Source: Hyphomicrobiales bacterium (GTDB lineage: Bacteria > Pseudomonadota > Alphaproteobacteria > Rhizobiales > Devosiaceae). From it: a stretch of 64,000 nucleotides of DNA. Shown here piece after piece: positions 25,835 through 33,885 of this stretch. A program made the position numbers and the translations under genes. Numbering within the stretch: the first letter of the stretch is position 1; every line of letters begins with the position of its first letter. The notes beneath the pieces were generated by a model. It worked only from the letters and a program-made list of their open reading frames with translations. It was not told the origin of the DNA and made no database searches. Where the stretch lies: contig UCAU01000011.1 of assembly GCA_900470445.1 (NCBI GenBank), positions 41,650-105,649 on the forward strand. The letters run 5' to 3'.

Positions 25835-27162
25835 TATTCGGCAGCCTCCACGCGCGGCGTCGCGCCCGTGCCATAGGGCACATTACGGCCACCATAGCGG
25901 CGCACGCGAATATTGGCCTGTTCGGCATGACCGACAAAGCCCTCGAGCATGCTGAGCCGCGAGCCATATTCGCCGATCATGGCCGAAGCCTCGTCACTGG
26001 TGACGGTCTGCCACGTACAGGTCTTCATGAATTTCCCCACCCACAGGCCACCCGTATAGCGCGCCGCCTTCATCGTGGGGAGGGTATGATTGGTGCCGAT
26101 TACCTTATCGCCATAGGCCACATTGGTGCGCGGCCCGAGGAACAGCGCGCCATAATTGGTGATATTGTCGCGGAACCACATGTCGCGATCGGTCATCACC
26201 TGCACATGTTCGGAAGCGATCCGGTCGGCCTCGGCCAGCATCTCCTCGTAGCTGTCGCAGATGATGACCTCGCCGAAGTCGTTCCACGACTTTCGGGCGA
26301 TTTCGCCGGTGGGCAGGATATCGAGGATGCGCTCGATCTCGGCCATGGTCTCGCGCGCCAGCTTTTCCGAATTGGTCAACAGGATCGCTGGCGAGGTCGG
26401 GCCATGCTCAGCCTGACCCAGCAGATCCGTGGCACACATTTCGCCATCGACAGTCTCGTCGGCGATGACGAGGGTTTCGGTTGGGCCGGCAAACAGATCG
26501 ATGCCGACGCGGCCGAATAGCTGCCGCTTGGCCTCGGCCACGAAGGCATTGCCCGGCCCCACCAGCATGTCGACCGGATGGATGCTTTCGGTGCCGATCG
26601 CCATGGCGCCGATGGCCTGGATGCCGCCCAGGACATAGATTTCATCGGCACCGGCCATGGCCTGTGCGGCGACGACGGCCGGTGCCGGCTTTGCCCCGAA
26701 TGGTGGAGCACAAGTGATGACGCGCTCGCAGCCGGCCACCTTGGCGGTGATCACCGACATATGGGCCGAGGCGAGCAGCGGATATTTGCCACCGGGCACG
26801 TAGCAGCCCACCGCATTGATCGGCACATGCTTGTGGCCGAGCGTGACGCCGGGCAGCGTCTCGATTTCCAGATCGGTCATCGTGGCGCGCTGTGCCTGCG
26901 CAAAGTTGCGCACCTGCGTCTGGGCGAATTCGATATCGCTGAGGTCCTGGTCGGTCAGCTGGTTCATGCAGTGGTCGATCTCGGCCTGGCTCAGCCGGAA
27001 ATCGGTGCGATCCCATTTGTCGAATTTCTGCGACAGCTCACGCACGGCGATGTCCCCGCGCTTCTCGATATCTGCTAGAATGCCCTCGACCGTGGCGCGC
27101 ACCCGGCGATCCGCCTCTGCACGCTCCTCGACATCCTTACCGCGCTTGAGCCAGACTGGCAT
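25834..27162 (-). CDS. Histidinol-dehydrogenase-family enzyme 2 (catabolic, HpsN-like class)
   Basis: Second HisD homologue (442 aa), clearly related to the one at 20541 (shared [19 protein letters not shown] region, [45 protein letters not shown]). Catalytic positions appear kept: Glu-His in ASEHVQVM, Asp/His in [13 protein letters not shown], and the terminal His in EGFVGH. A C-terminal tail ([18 protein letters not shown]) distinguishes it from the first copy. Operator C is 36 bases upstream and GGAGG precedes the ATG. As with the first copy, histidine biosynthesis is unlikely from context. The two may act on different stereoisomers or on successive steps. Confidence 0.78.
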   Translation of the reverse strand: MPVWLKRGKDVEERAEADRRVRATVEGILADIEKRGDIAVRELSQKFDKWDRTDFRLSQAEIDHCMNQLTDQDLSDIEFAQTQVRNFAQAQRATMTDLEIETLPGVTLGHKHVPINAVGCYVPGGKYPLLASAHMSVITAKVAGCERVITCAPPFGAKPAPAVVAAQAMAGADEIYVLGGIQAIGAMAIGTESIHPVDMLVGPGNAFVAEAKRQLFGRVGIDLFAGPTETLVIADETVDGEMCATDLLGQAEHGPTSPAILLTNSEKLARETMAEIERILDILPTGEIARKSWNDFGEVIICDSYEEMLAEADRIASEHVQVMTDRDMWFRDNITNYGALFLGPRTNVAYGDKVIGTNHTLPTMKAARYTGGLWVGKFMKTCTWQTVTSDEASAMIGEYGSRLSMLEGFVGHAEQANIRVRRYGGRNVPYGTGATPRVEAAE

Positions 27163-27197
27163 TTTTAGCCGCCTCCCGTTCTGTTGGTATCGTATTC

Positions 27198-27211
27198 TGC
27201 ATACGTATGCA
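27198..27211. promoter_or_regulatory. LacI-regulon operator C (perfect palindrome)
   Basis: TGCATACGTATGCA is a perfect 14-bp palindrome between the second hisD-like gene and the amidase gene (both minus strand). It defines the consensus for operators A, B, D and E. Confidence 0.78.
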
Positions 27212-27248
27212 AATTTGTAAATGCGGTCGTCGGGACGACCAGTGTTCT

Positions 27249-28793
27249 CTAATCGGTGACGGCTGGCGGCCGTTGCACGCTGTGGTCGGTAGCCCGCTCG
27301 AAAGCGTGCCCGATCTGCACGATGCCGGCCTCGTCCCGGTGCCGGCCGATGATCTGCATGCCCATGGGCAGGCCATGGTCAAAGCCGATCGGCAGGGCCA
27401 ATACGGGATGGCCGCTGACATTGAAGCCGATGGTGCGCATCGGCGTCCATACAGCCTCCTTCTCGAACGGGGCCGCGGGCAGGGCGGTGGTCAAGGCGCC
27501 GACGGTAACGATGGCATCGTGGCTTTCGAGCAGGTAATCGACGGCCCTGCGGAACCTGTCGCCACACTGCCGGGCCACGGCCAGTTCCTCGTCGGAGACC
27601 GCCAGGCCCGCCGCAAGGCTGAGAAAGGCTCGCCGCCCAAAGGCGTCCGGGTGGTCGCGCAGTTCGGATGCGTGATAGTCGAAGCTTTCCTTGTGCAGGA
27701 TCGTCGCCGCTGCCACCTCGATATCGTCATAGTCCGGCAGCGCGATTTTCTCGATCACTGCACCGAGCTCCGAGAGGGTGGAGATAGCCGCATCCATCGC
27801 CGCCAGCACGGCCGGCTGGGTCTGGCTGTCATTGGCAAACCAGTCGCGGGCATAGCCGATACGCTTGCCAGCAATGGGCTGGCCGAGCAGGCGCATGGCG
27901 GAGCGGTCCGCGGGCAGGTCGGCGATGACATCGAGCGTCATTGCCGCCTCAGCGACACTCGCGCTGATCGGACCGACATGGTCCATGCTGCCGGCCATGG
28001 GCAACACCCCATCGCGCGGGACCAGGTCGAAGCTGGGCTTGAGGCCCACCACGCCGCAATAGAAAGCTGGGCCGCGCAGCGAGCCGCCCGTATCGGTGCC
28101 CAGCGTGGTGCGCAGCAGGCCACCAGCCACGGCAGCGGCGCTGCCCGAGGACGAGCCGCCGGTAATATGCTCGAGATTCCAGGGGTTGCGGGCGGGCGGA
28201 AAGGTCCCCCGGTTGTCAGGGCCGACCGTGCCCCATTCATAGGTGGCAAGCTTGCCGACCACCACGGCGCCTGCACTGCGCAAGCGCCTGATGACTTCGG
28301 CATCGGCATCGGCGACTGCCTGCTTGCGGCCCGGCGCATTGGCTGTGGTAGGCAGGCCCGCGACATCGATCAGGTCCTTGATGCCGATGGGAATGCCCTG
28401 CAGATGGCTGATGTCGAGGCCCGCGGCGAAATCAGCGTCGGCCCGGCGGGCGGCAGCCAGGGCAGTTTCGCGGTCGATGACGTAAAAGGCGCGGTATGCC
28501 GGGTCGCGACGCTCGATGCGCCGGAAACAGGCCTCGACCAGCGCAATGGCGGTCAGCCGGCCATCGCGCAGGCGATTGCCTTGCTCGAACAGCGACAGGT
28601 CGAGCGCAGCGTCAGCCTCTGCATCGCCGTCGCTCAAGCCCACATCGATTTCGGCCAGGCCGTTACGCATCCAGCTCGCGAGCTTATAGACACTCTCCGC
28701 CTCGGCGGCGCTCATGGCCAGGCCGTGGCGCGCGATGCTGTCGGCAAACGCCTCTTCCGATGGGTCGATCGTCACGGCCGGTTCCCCGTGCAT
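27249..28793 (-). CDS. Amidase-signature hydrolase with N-terminal extension
   Basis: Amidase-signature enzyme of 514 residues. The Ser-cisSer-Lys triad is visible: Lys in [11 protein letters not shown], cis-Ser in [15 protein letters not shown] and the nucleophile in [13 protein letters not shown]. About 65 extra N-terminal residues ([20 protein letters not shown] and onward) precede the usual start and could be a small AtzG/GatC-like helical cap, by resemblance only. Its start is one base past the ABC-ATPase stop, so it belongs to the transporter operon. It may hydrolyse an amide or carbamoyl bond in the imported compound. Confidence 0.82.
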   Translation of the reverse strand: MHGEPAVTIDPSEEAFADSIARHGLAMSAAEAESVYKLASWMRNGLAEIDVGLSDGDAEADAALDLSLFEQGNRLRDGRLTAIALVEACFRRIERRDPAYRAFYVIDRETALAAARRADADFAAGLDISHLQGIPIGIKDLIDVAGLPTTANAPGRKQAVADADAEVIRRLRSAGAVVVGKLATYEWGTVGPDNRGTFPPARNPWNLEHITGGSSSGSAAAVAGGLLRTTLGTDTGGSLRGPAFYCGVVGLKPSFDLVPRDGVLPMAGSMDHVGPISASVAEAAMTLDVIADLPADRSAMRLLGQPIAGKRIGYARDWFANDSQTQPAVLAAMDAAISTLSELGAVIEKIALPDYDDIEVAAATILHKESFDYHASELRDHPDAFGRRAFLSLAAGLAVSDEELAVARQCGDRFRRAVDYLLESHDAIVTVGALTTALPAAPFEKEAVWTPMRTIGFNVSGHPVLALPIGFDHGLPMGMQIIGRHRDEAGIVQIGHAFERATDHSVQRPPAVTD

Positions 28794-28794
28794 A

Positions 28795-29853
28795 TCAGTT
28801 GCTCGTCACGATACGCTGGCCGGTGGAGCGGTCAAACAGATGGCAGGCGCTTGGCGCGATATTGACCCGCACCACATCGCCGATTTCGGCGCGATAGTCC
28901 TTGCCCACCTTGATCGAGACCAGCTCGCCCGCCACGCGCAGCGAGATCATGGTCGCTTCGCCCAGCAACTCAACTGTGTAGATCGGCGCTTCGATCTGGC
29001 CGTTGGCTTCCGCCAGAACCGCATCCTCGGCGCGGAAGCCGAGCGTCACCGGACCCTTGGCGGCCTTGGGCAGGCCATCGATCCGAATGCCCGCGCCGGA
29101 GAACACGCCATCCTGGATATCACCAGGAACCAGGTTCATAGCTGGCGAGCCGATAAAGCTGGCAACGAATGTATTGGCTGGCCGGTCGTAAATCTCCATC
29201 GGCGTGCCGACCTGCTGGATCAGGCCCTTCTGCATCACCACCACACGATCGGCCAGGGTCATGGCCTCGATCTGGTCATGGGTCACATAGATCGTCGTGC
29301 GCTTGAGCGTGTGGTGCAGGTTCTTGATCTGCGCCCGGGTCGAGACGCGCAGTTTGGCGTCCAGATTGGACAGGGGCTCGTCCATCAGGAAGGCATTGGG
29401 CTCGCGCACGATGGCGCGGGCTAGGGCAACGCGCTGGCGCTGGCCGCCCGACAGGGCTGCAGGCCGGCGCTGCAGGAAGTCGTCGAGTTCGACCATCCTC
29501 GAGGCCGCCATCACCCGCTCGTGGTGCTGCTCCTGCGGCACCTTCCGCACCTTGAGCGGAAAGCGGATGTTTTCGTAGACCGTCATGTTCGGATAGAGCC
29601 CGTAGCTCTGGAACACCATCGAGATGTCGCGATCCTTGGGCTCGAGCTTGTTGACGAGCCGGTCGCCGATCCAGATCTCGCCCTCGGTAATGTCTTCGAG
29701 ACCGGCGATCATCCGCATGGTCGTGGTCTTGCCGCAGCCGGAAGGGCCAAGCAGCACCAAGAATTCCTGGTCGGCAATGTCGAGGTTGAAATTGTCGACG
29801 CCGACGAAATTGCTCCAGCGCTTGGAGACGTTCTTGAGGCGGATTTGGGCCAT
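28795..29853 (-). CDS. CUT1-type sugar ABC transporter ATPase
   Basis: MalK/UgpC-type ATPase of 352 residues: Walker A LGPSGCGKTTTMRMIAGLED, Q-loop MVFQSYGLYPNMTVYENI, signature LSGGQRQRVALARAI, Walker B AFLMDEPLSNLDAKLR, H-loop TIYVTHDQIEAMTLADRV, then a C-terminal TOBE/regulatory region. It follows the two permease genes with a 4-base gap and precedes the amidase, so all four sit with the binding protein in one minus-strand operon under operators D and E. Confidence 0.9.
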   Translation of the reverse strand: MAQIRLKNVSKRWSNFVGVDNFNLDIADQEFLVLLGPSGCGKTTTMRMIAGLEDITEGEIWIGDRLVNKLEPKDRDISMVFQSYGLYPNMTVYENIRFPLKVRKVPQEQHHERVMAASRMVELDDFLQRRPAALSGGQRQRVALARAIVREPNAFLMDEPLSNLDAKLRVSTRAQIKNLHHTLKRTTIYVTHDQIEAMTLADRVVVMQKGLIQQVGTPMEIYDRPANTFVASFIGSPAMNLVPGDIQDGVFSGAGIRIDGLPKAAKGPVTLGFRAEDAVLAEANGQIEAPIYTVELLGEATMISLRVAGELVSIKVGKDYRAEIGDVVRVNIAPSACHLFDRSTGQRIVTSN

Positions 29854-29857
29854 GAGT

Positions 29858-30745
29858 TTATCCCTTTACTGCGCCGGCCGTGAGGCCCGAGACGATCTGG
29901 CGTTGGAAGAAGAGCACGAGGATGAACAGCGGTACGGTGGCCGAGACCACGGCGGCCACGGCAAACATTACATTGCCCTGTTCCTGCACCGAGCCGAGGA
30001 AGCTCGAAATCTTGGGCACCATGGTCTGGTTGTCCGAGCTCAGCAGCATGGAGGTGACCGCGAAGTCGTTATAGGCGAGCAGGAAGCTGAATAGGCCGGT
30101 CGTCACCACTCCTGGCCACATCACCGGAATGATGACGCGGCGGAAGGCTTCGAAGCGCGAGCAGCCATCCACCATGGCGCTTTCATCGAGATCCTTGGGG
30201 ATCGAAAGAAAAAACGAATGCAGCATCCACAGCGTGAAGGGCTGGTTGATCGCCACCAGAACGATGATCGAGGTCGGCAGCACGCCCCAGATATTAAGCT
30301 GGAAGAAGGGCAGCAAATAGCCCGAGACCAGCGTGATATGCGGCATGGCGCGGAATACCAGCGCGATGATCAGAATCCAGAAGGCATAGCGCTGGCCGGA
30401 GCGGGCGAGCGCGTAGCCGCCCAGCGTGCCCAGGGTGAGCGCGATCACCGTCACCGATACAGTTACGATGGCTGTATTGCCCACCGCGCGCCAGAATTCG
30501 CGCGTGACCCAGGCGCCGTAATAGCCGCTGCCGGTAAAGGTGCTGCCGGTCTGCCGCTCGGTATTGGTGCCGAAAATGGCATTCCACCAGCTCTGACGCG
30601 AGAAGAAGTCCGGCTCGACCTTGAACGACCCCCACACGGTCCACAGGAAGGGAAAGGCCGCCAAGATCACCCACAGGATGATGAAGCCATAGATCAACAG
30701 GTTGAGCGGCAGCGGACGCTTCTGGCTGAGTGTTGCTTCGGACAT
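29858..30745 (-). CDS. CUT1-type ABC transporter permease (MalG-like)
   Basis: Inner-membrane permease of 295 residues with about six helices. The EAA loop reads DLDESAMVDGCSRFEAFRRV near residue 200, followed by the conserved IPVMWPGVVTTGLFSFLLAYNDF. It starts just past the stop of the preceding permease gene. It pairs with that MalF-like subunit to form the channel. Confidence 0.88.
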   Translation of the reverse strand: MSEATLSQKRPLPLNLLIYGFIILWVILAAFPFLWTVWGSFKVEPDFFSRQSWWNAIFGTNTERQTGSTFTGSGYYGAWVTREFWRAVGNTAIVTVSVTVIALTLGTLGGYALARSGQRYAFWILIIALVFRAMPHITLVSGYLLPFFQLNIWGVLPTSIIVLVAINQPFTLWMLHSFFLSIPKDLDESAMVDGCSRFEAFRRVIIPVMWPGVVTTGLFSFLLAYNDFAVTSMLLSSDNQTMVPKISSFLGSVQEQGNVMFAVAAVVSATVPLFILVLFFQRQIVSGLTAGAVKG

Positions 30746-30746
30746 G

Positions 30747-31778
30747 TCAGACCACCTTGTGGTTGAATTCGCGCCAGGTGCGGATCAGCACCGGCATGAG
30801 CAGGATGATGACGCCGATAATGGTCAGCACTGAAGTCGCGCCGGCCGAACCGAACAATTGGGCATCGCCCGAAAGGTCGTTGAAGATCATCCAGCTCAGC
30901 GAGGTCGCGTTGGCTTCGGCCGAAAAGCCGACGATCGGCTCGAAGACGCGGAAATTGTCCATCAATTGCACCAGCGCGACGAAGGTGGCGAGCGGGGCGA
31001 GGTGCGGGATGATCACGTAGCGGATGCGCTCCCAGCGGCTGGCGCCATCAATCATCGCCGATTCCAGCGTATCGCCGGGCACGGTCTGCAGACCTGCATA
31101 GAACACCACGAAGCTGAACGGCGCATTGGTCCAAACGCCATAGAACAGCAGTGACGCCCAGGTCAGCACTGGCGATTGCCGCAGCGACAATGTCGGGTCG
31201 TTCATCAGGTAGCGCAGACTGGCGCCGATAATGCCATTGGGCTGGATCATCCAGTACAGGATCAGCGAACCGATCAGGGGCGTGATGATCATCGGCAGCA
31301 GCGAGAAGAAGATCACCGGACCCTTGGTTACCTTGGGAAGGGTATTGACCGCCAGCGCGATGGCAAAGCCCAGCGCCATGGCCAGCGGCGTGACCACGAA
31401 GCAGAACACCAGCGTGAAACTCAGCGCCTTGTAGAAGGGCAGGTTGTAGATGCGGCTGACAATGTCGCCCAAGCCGGCATTGTCAGCGAGGATCGCACCG
31501 ATCTCGTTTACCGCCAGATGCCCGCGGTTGAGATAGGTGCCCAGGCCATTGAACTGCCCCATCGGCTGTTCGGCCCGCAACTCAGCCATGGCGGCGGTAT
31601 CGACGCGGGTTTCGGTAGTGCAGCCGCCGAAAGGTTGGCAGCTCTCGACCGATACCAGAACGCGGCCATGCTCGACATGAAAGCTCTGCACCACGACCGA
31701 AACGATCGGCAGGGCAATGAACAGCACCATCGCGATCAGCGAGGGCAGGATGAAGGCAAAGAATGTCTTATGCGGCAT
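30747..31778 (-). CDS. CUT1-type ABC transporter permease (MalF-like)
   Basis: Permease of 343 residues. After the first helix (FFAFILPSLIAMVLFIALPI) there is a periplasmic insertion of roughly 90 residues containing two cysteines (VESCQPFGGCTTET), then the usual helices and an EAA loop GDTLESAMIDGASRWERIRYV. ATG at 31778 is preferred to TTG at 31781 on ribosome-site spacing (GGAGG). A 16-bp hairpin lies between this gene and the binding-protein gene upstream. Confidence 0.87.
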   Translation of the reverse strand: MPHKTFFAFILPSLIAMVLFIALPIVSVVVQSFHVEHGRVLVSVESCQPFGGCTTETRVDTAAMAELRAEQPMGQFNGLGTYLNRGHLAVNEIGAILADNAGLGDIVSRIYNLPFYKALSFTLVFCFVVTPLAMALGFAIALAVNTLPKVTKGPVIFFSLLPMIITPLIGSLILYWMIQPNGIIGASLRYLMNDPTLSLRQSPVLTWASLLFYGVWTNAPFSFVVFYAGLQTVPGDTLESAMIDGASRWERIRYVIIPHLAPLATFVALVQLMDNFRVFEPIVGFSAEANATSLSWMIFNDLSGDAQLFGSAGATSVLTIIGVIILLMPVLIRTWREFNHKVV

Positions 31779-31854
31779 CAAGGCCTCCAGAAAGCAGAGC
31801 TAGCCAGTCTTAACGTCGTGGATGAAGCAGGATGTCGCCCCACCACCGCGTGGC

Positions 31855-31942
31855 ACCTCCCCTCGACGGGGAGGTTGGGAGGCGGTTGGCCCCGATATGG
31901 GGCCAACCGCCTCCACCCTTGATCCCTCCCCTCAAGGGAGGG
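31855..31942. repeat. Intergenic hairpin block between binding-protein and permease genes
   Basis: Three stems: ACCTCCCC/GGGGAGGT (31855-31875), a perfect 16-bp stem with arms at 31878-31893 and 31899-31914 and a GATAT loop, and CCCTCCC/GGGAGGG (31924-31942). In the minus-strand mRNA this lies just after the binding-protein gene. There it could stabilise that message or partly terminate it, giving more binding protein than permease. It may derive from a dispersed repeat. Confidence 0.65.
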
Positions 31943-31974
31943 CGCCGACTGAGGTATCGTCGCCTCAAGCCAGC

Positions 31975-33213
31975 TTACAAATACCCGCCTTCCTTGGCAG
32001 CGGTGTCGTATGCCGCCTTGACGTCGGCCAGCGCCTGCTCGGCGTCTTCCGTACCGGCCATGTACTCGGCCAGTTCCGAGGACAGCGCCGTGTGCAGCAG
32101 GCCCATATAGGGTTGCATCGGATAGGCGCGGGCGCCGGCATTGGCCGTGGCGATCACGCCGACCGCGCTCGGACCGGGTTCATAACCGGCCACCAACCAG
32201 GTGGCGACAGCTGGATTGGCCGCGACCATTTCCGGGCTGATGCCATGCACCATGGCCTGGAACGAAGCGGCAGCGTCCTCGTCCGAAATGTTCTTGGCGA
32301 TGGTGAAACCGTCCCACCACAGCGCAACCGCAGGAATCGAGCCGCCGGCAATGGTCGGTGCACCGGCAAGCACGGTGTTCTCCACCACGCCTTCCGCGGC
32401 GCCTTCGCCATTCAGCATGTCGCCAGCCAGCGAACCCCACTGCACCATCATGGCGACCTTGCCGGCCTTGTATTCTGCCTGGATGCCATTGGCGTCGAAG
32501 GTCAGGTAGTCCGGGTCCATATAGGCGGTCAGCGCCTTCATTGTCTCGAGCGTCTTGATGCCGTTCTCGTTGTCGATGGCTAGCTCGGCCGAGCCAGGCG
32601 CGAAGAATTCGCCGCCGGTGCCGAGATAGGTGTTGACGAATTCGGCGGCCAGATCCCAGCCGGGCTTGTCCGAGGCGGCCAGCGGCGTCTCGATGATGCC
32701 GTCGGCCTTGAGCTTTTCGGCTGCGGCCAGCATATCTTCGTAGGACTTGGGCTCGGCAATGCCGGCCTGGTCGAGCAGGTCCTTGCGGTAGAACAGGTGC
32801 TGCGCATTGCCCATGAAGGCGATGGCCACGGTCTTGCCGTCGATCTTGATCAGCTGGTTGGGCTGCAGGCTCTGGCCATATTTGGCCACCAGGTCGTCCA
32901 GCGGGCGGATCAGGTCCGCGTTGAGCAGTGGCACGATCGAATTATTGGCCACCACCGCAACGGTATATTCGGCGGGATTTATGGACAGCGCCGGCACCTG
33001 GAGATTCTTGTGCTCGGTATTGGCATTGGCCGTTACGGTGACCGTGTCGGAGGCGCAGTCCTGGGCCGTGGCGTTGACGAGGCGCAGCGCCTCAAAGTCA
33101 TTGCTGAGAATGCGGACGGAGCCGGTGCCCTCGATGCCGCATTCGGCAAAAGCAACGCCCGCGGTCAGGAGCAGGGCTCCCAGCGAGACGGTGGTCTTCA
33201 GCATAAGATTCAT
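31975..33213 (-). CDS. CUT1-type ABC transporter substrate-binding protein
   Basis: Periplasmic family-1 (MalE-like) binding protein of 412 residues. The signal peptide NLMLKTTVSLGALLLTAGVA is followed by AFAECG. Typical segments are VPALSINPAEYTVAVVANNS, FYRKDLLDQAGIAEPKSYED, YKAGKVAMMVQWGSLAGDML and ALWWDGFTIAKN. ATG at 33213 has AGGAGA in front; a longer frame to 33264 lacks one. It is the first gene of the transporter operon and is preceded by the twin operators D/E, so transport is probably the step most tightly controlled by the LacI regulator. The ligand is unknown. Confidence 0.88.
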   Translation of the reverse strand: MNLMLKTTVSLGALLLTAGVAFAECGIEGTGSVRILSNDFEALRLVNATAQDCASDTVTVTANANTEHKNLQVPALSINPAEYTVAVVANNSIVPLLNADLIRPLDDLVAKYGQSLQPNQLIKIDGKTVAIAFMGNAQHLFYRKDLLDQAGIAEPKSYEDMLAAAEKLKADGIIETPLAASDKPGWDLAAEFVNTYLGTGGEFFAPGSAELAIDNENGIKTLETMKALTAYMDPDYLTFDANGIQAEYKAGKVAMMVQWGSLAGDMLNGEGAAEGVVENTVLAGAPTIAGGSIPAVALWWDGFTIAKNISDEDAAASFQAMVHGISPEMVAANPAVATWLVAGYEPGPSAVGVIATANAGARAYPMQPYMGLLHTALSSELAEYMAGTEDAEQALADVKAAYDTAAKEGGYL

Positions 33214-33360
33214 ATCATTCTCCTGACAGTGACCGGCGCGCCCCTCAGGCCATCCGCCGCCCATCCCTATTGTCGTTCACGCTCCCGCAGCCGTGCCAGG
33301 TCACAAATCTACCTCACACTGCGCCAGTGTCTTCCGCACGTCATAATTGGTAAGCGGGCT

Positions 33361-33396
33361 TGCATACGAATGCAATAGATTTTGCATTCGTATGCA
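33361..33396. promoter_or_regulatory. LacI-regulon twin operators D and E
   Basis: TGCATACGAATGCA (33361-33374) and its exact reverse complement TGCATTCGTATGCA (33383-33396) start 22 bases apart, about two helical turns, allowing side-by-side binding of two dimers. They lie about 150 bases upstream of the binding-protein gene of the sugar transporter. Confidence 0.75.
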
Positions 33397-33667
33397 AATT
33401 GGGGTGTCTAGGCCAATGATCGTGACGTGAAAGTGGTCCGGTCCCGCGGGAGGTTCGGGATGGAGATTTGTGCCTTAGACCGCTTGTGGCCATTTGCAGG
33501 ATGATGAGTGACTCGGGCATTTCGCGGAGGGTTGCGCCGGCTGCAGCTGTTGGACCGAGTTCATCGTTCAAGCGCGCAAAGCCATATGCACATGATTGCA
33601 TGATACCTCATAAAAAATGCCATATAAATTATTCTATGTAACTGATATTGAAGGATAAAATGTAATT

Positions 33668-33681
33668 TGCACGCATGTGCA
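33668..33681. promoter_or_regulatory. Candidate operator for the second LacI regulator
   Basis: TGCACGCATGTGCA has the same TGCA-N6-TGCA frame as sites at 43900 and 44023 near the second lacI-type gene, but a different centre from operators A-E. It lies in the promoter region of the fused-permease operon. Confidence 0.55.
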
Positions 33682-33819
33682 TAATTGTTGCTTCCTTGTA
33701 TTGACTATGTGGCGTCTGCCGTGGAACATTCATTCCAACGCGCCGGGATTGGCGCGTGCTGTCCGATAGAGCTGGCATAACCGGCCTGGCAGCAGGGGGA
33801 TGACTATGGGAGGACCCGC

Positions 33820-33885
33820 ATGATTGGGACCGTGATGTCGTGCGCGCTATTTCTGCGTGCACTGGCCAAGTGGACTGGCCGATGA
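33820..33885 (+). CDS. Candidate 21-residue leader peptide coupled to the permease gene
   Basis: A short frame begins with ATG at 33820, six bases after GGGAGG (33808-33813). It ends with a TGA that overlaps the ATG of the fused permease (ATGA at 33882). The permease itself has no clear ribosome site. The encoded peptide has a short hydrophobic core (VMSCALFLRALAKW). It is probably a translational-coupling device; a functional peptide cannot be excluded. Confidence 0.5.
   Translation: MIGTVMSCALFLRALAKWTGR

Larger units (their letters stand above)
33265..33819. other. Intergenic regulatory region between two divergent transporter operons
   Basis: No credible long gene is seen in this 555-base gap. 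It holds the twin operators D/E for the minus-strand operon. It also holds two TGCA-N6-TGCA sites, a weak one at 33587-33600 and a better one TGCACGCATGTGCA at 33668-33681, next to an unusually AT-rich stretch (about 33600-33710) with a TTGACT-like -35 element. This is likely the promoter of the plus-strand operon starting at 33820. Confidence 0.6.

Noticed and set aside
20541-27162. The two HisD homologues as histidine-biosynthesis genes.
   Set aside because: No other his genes are near, there are two divergent copies, and both carry LacI-regulon operators together with catabolic and transport genes.
33341-33601. 86-codon minus-strand frame in the gap between the two transporter operons.
   Set aside because: No ribosome site, no recognisable domain, and it covers the twin operators. 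Probably chance.
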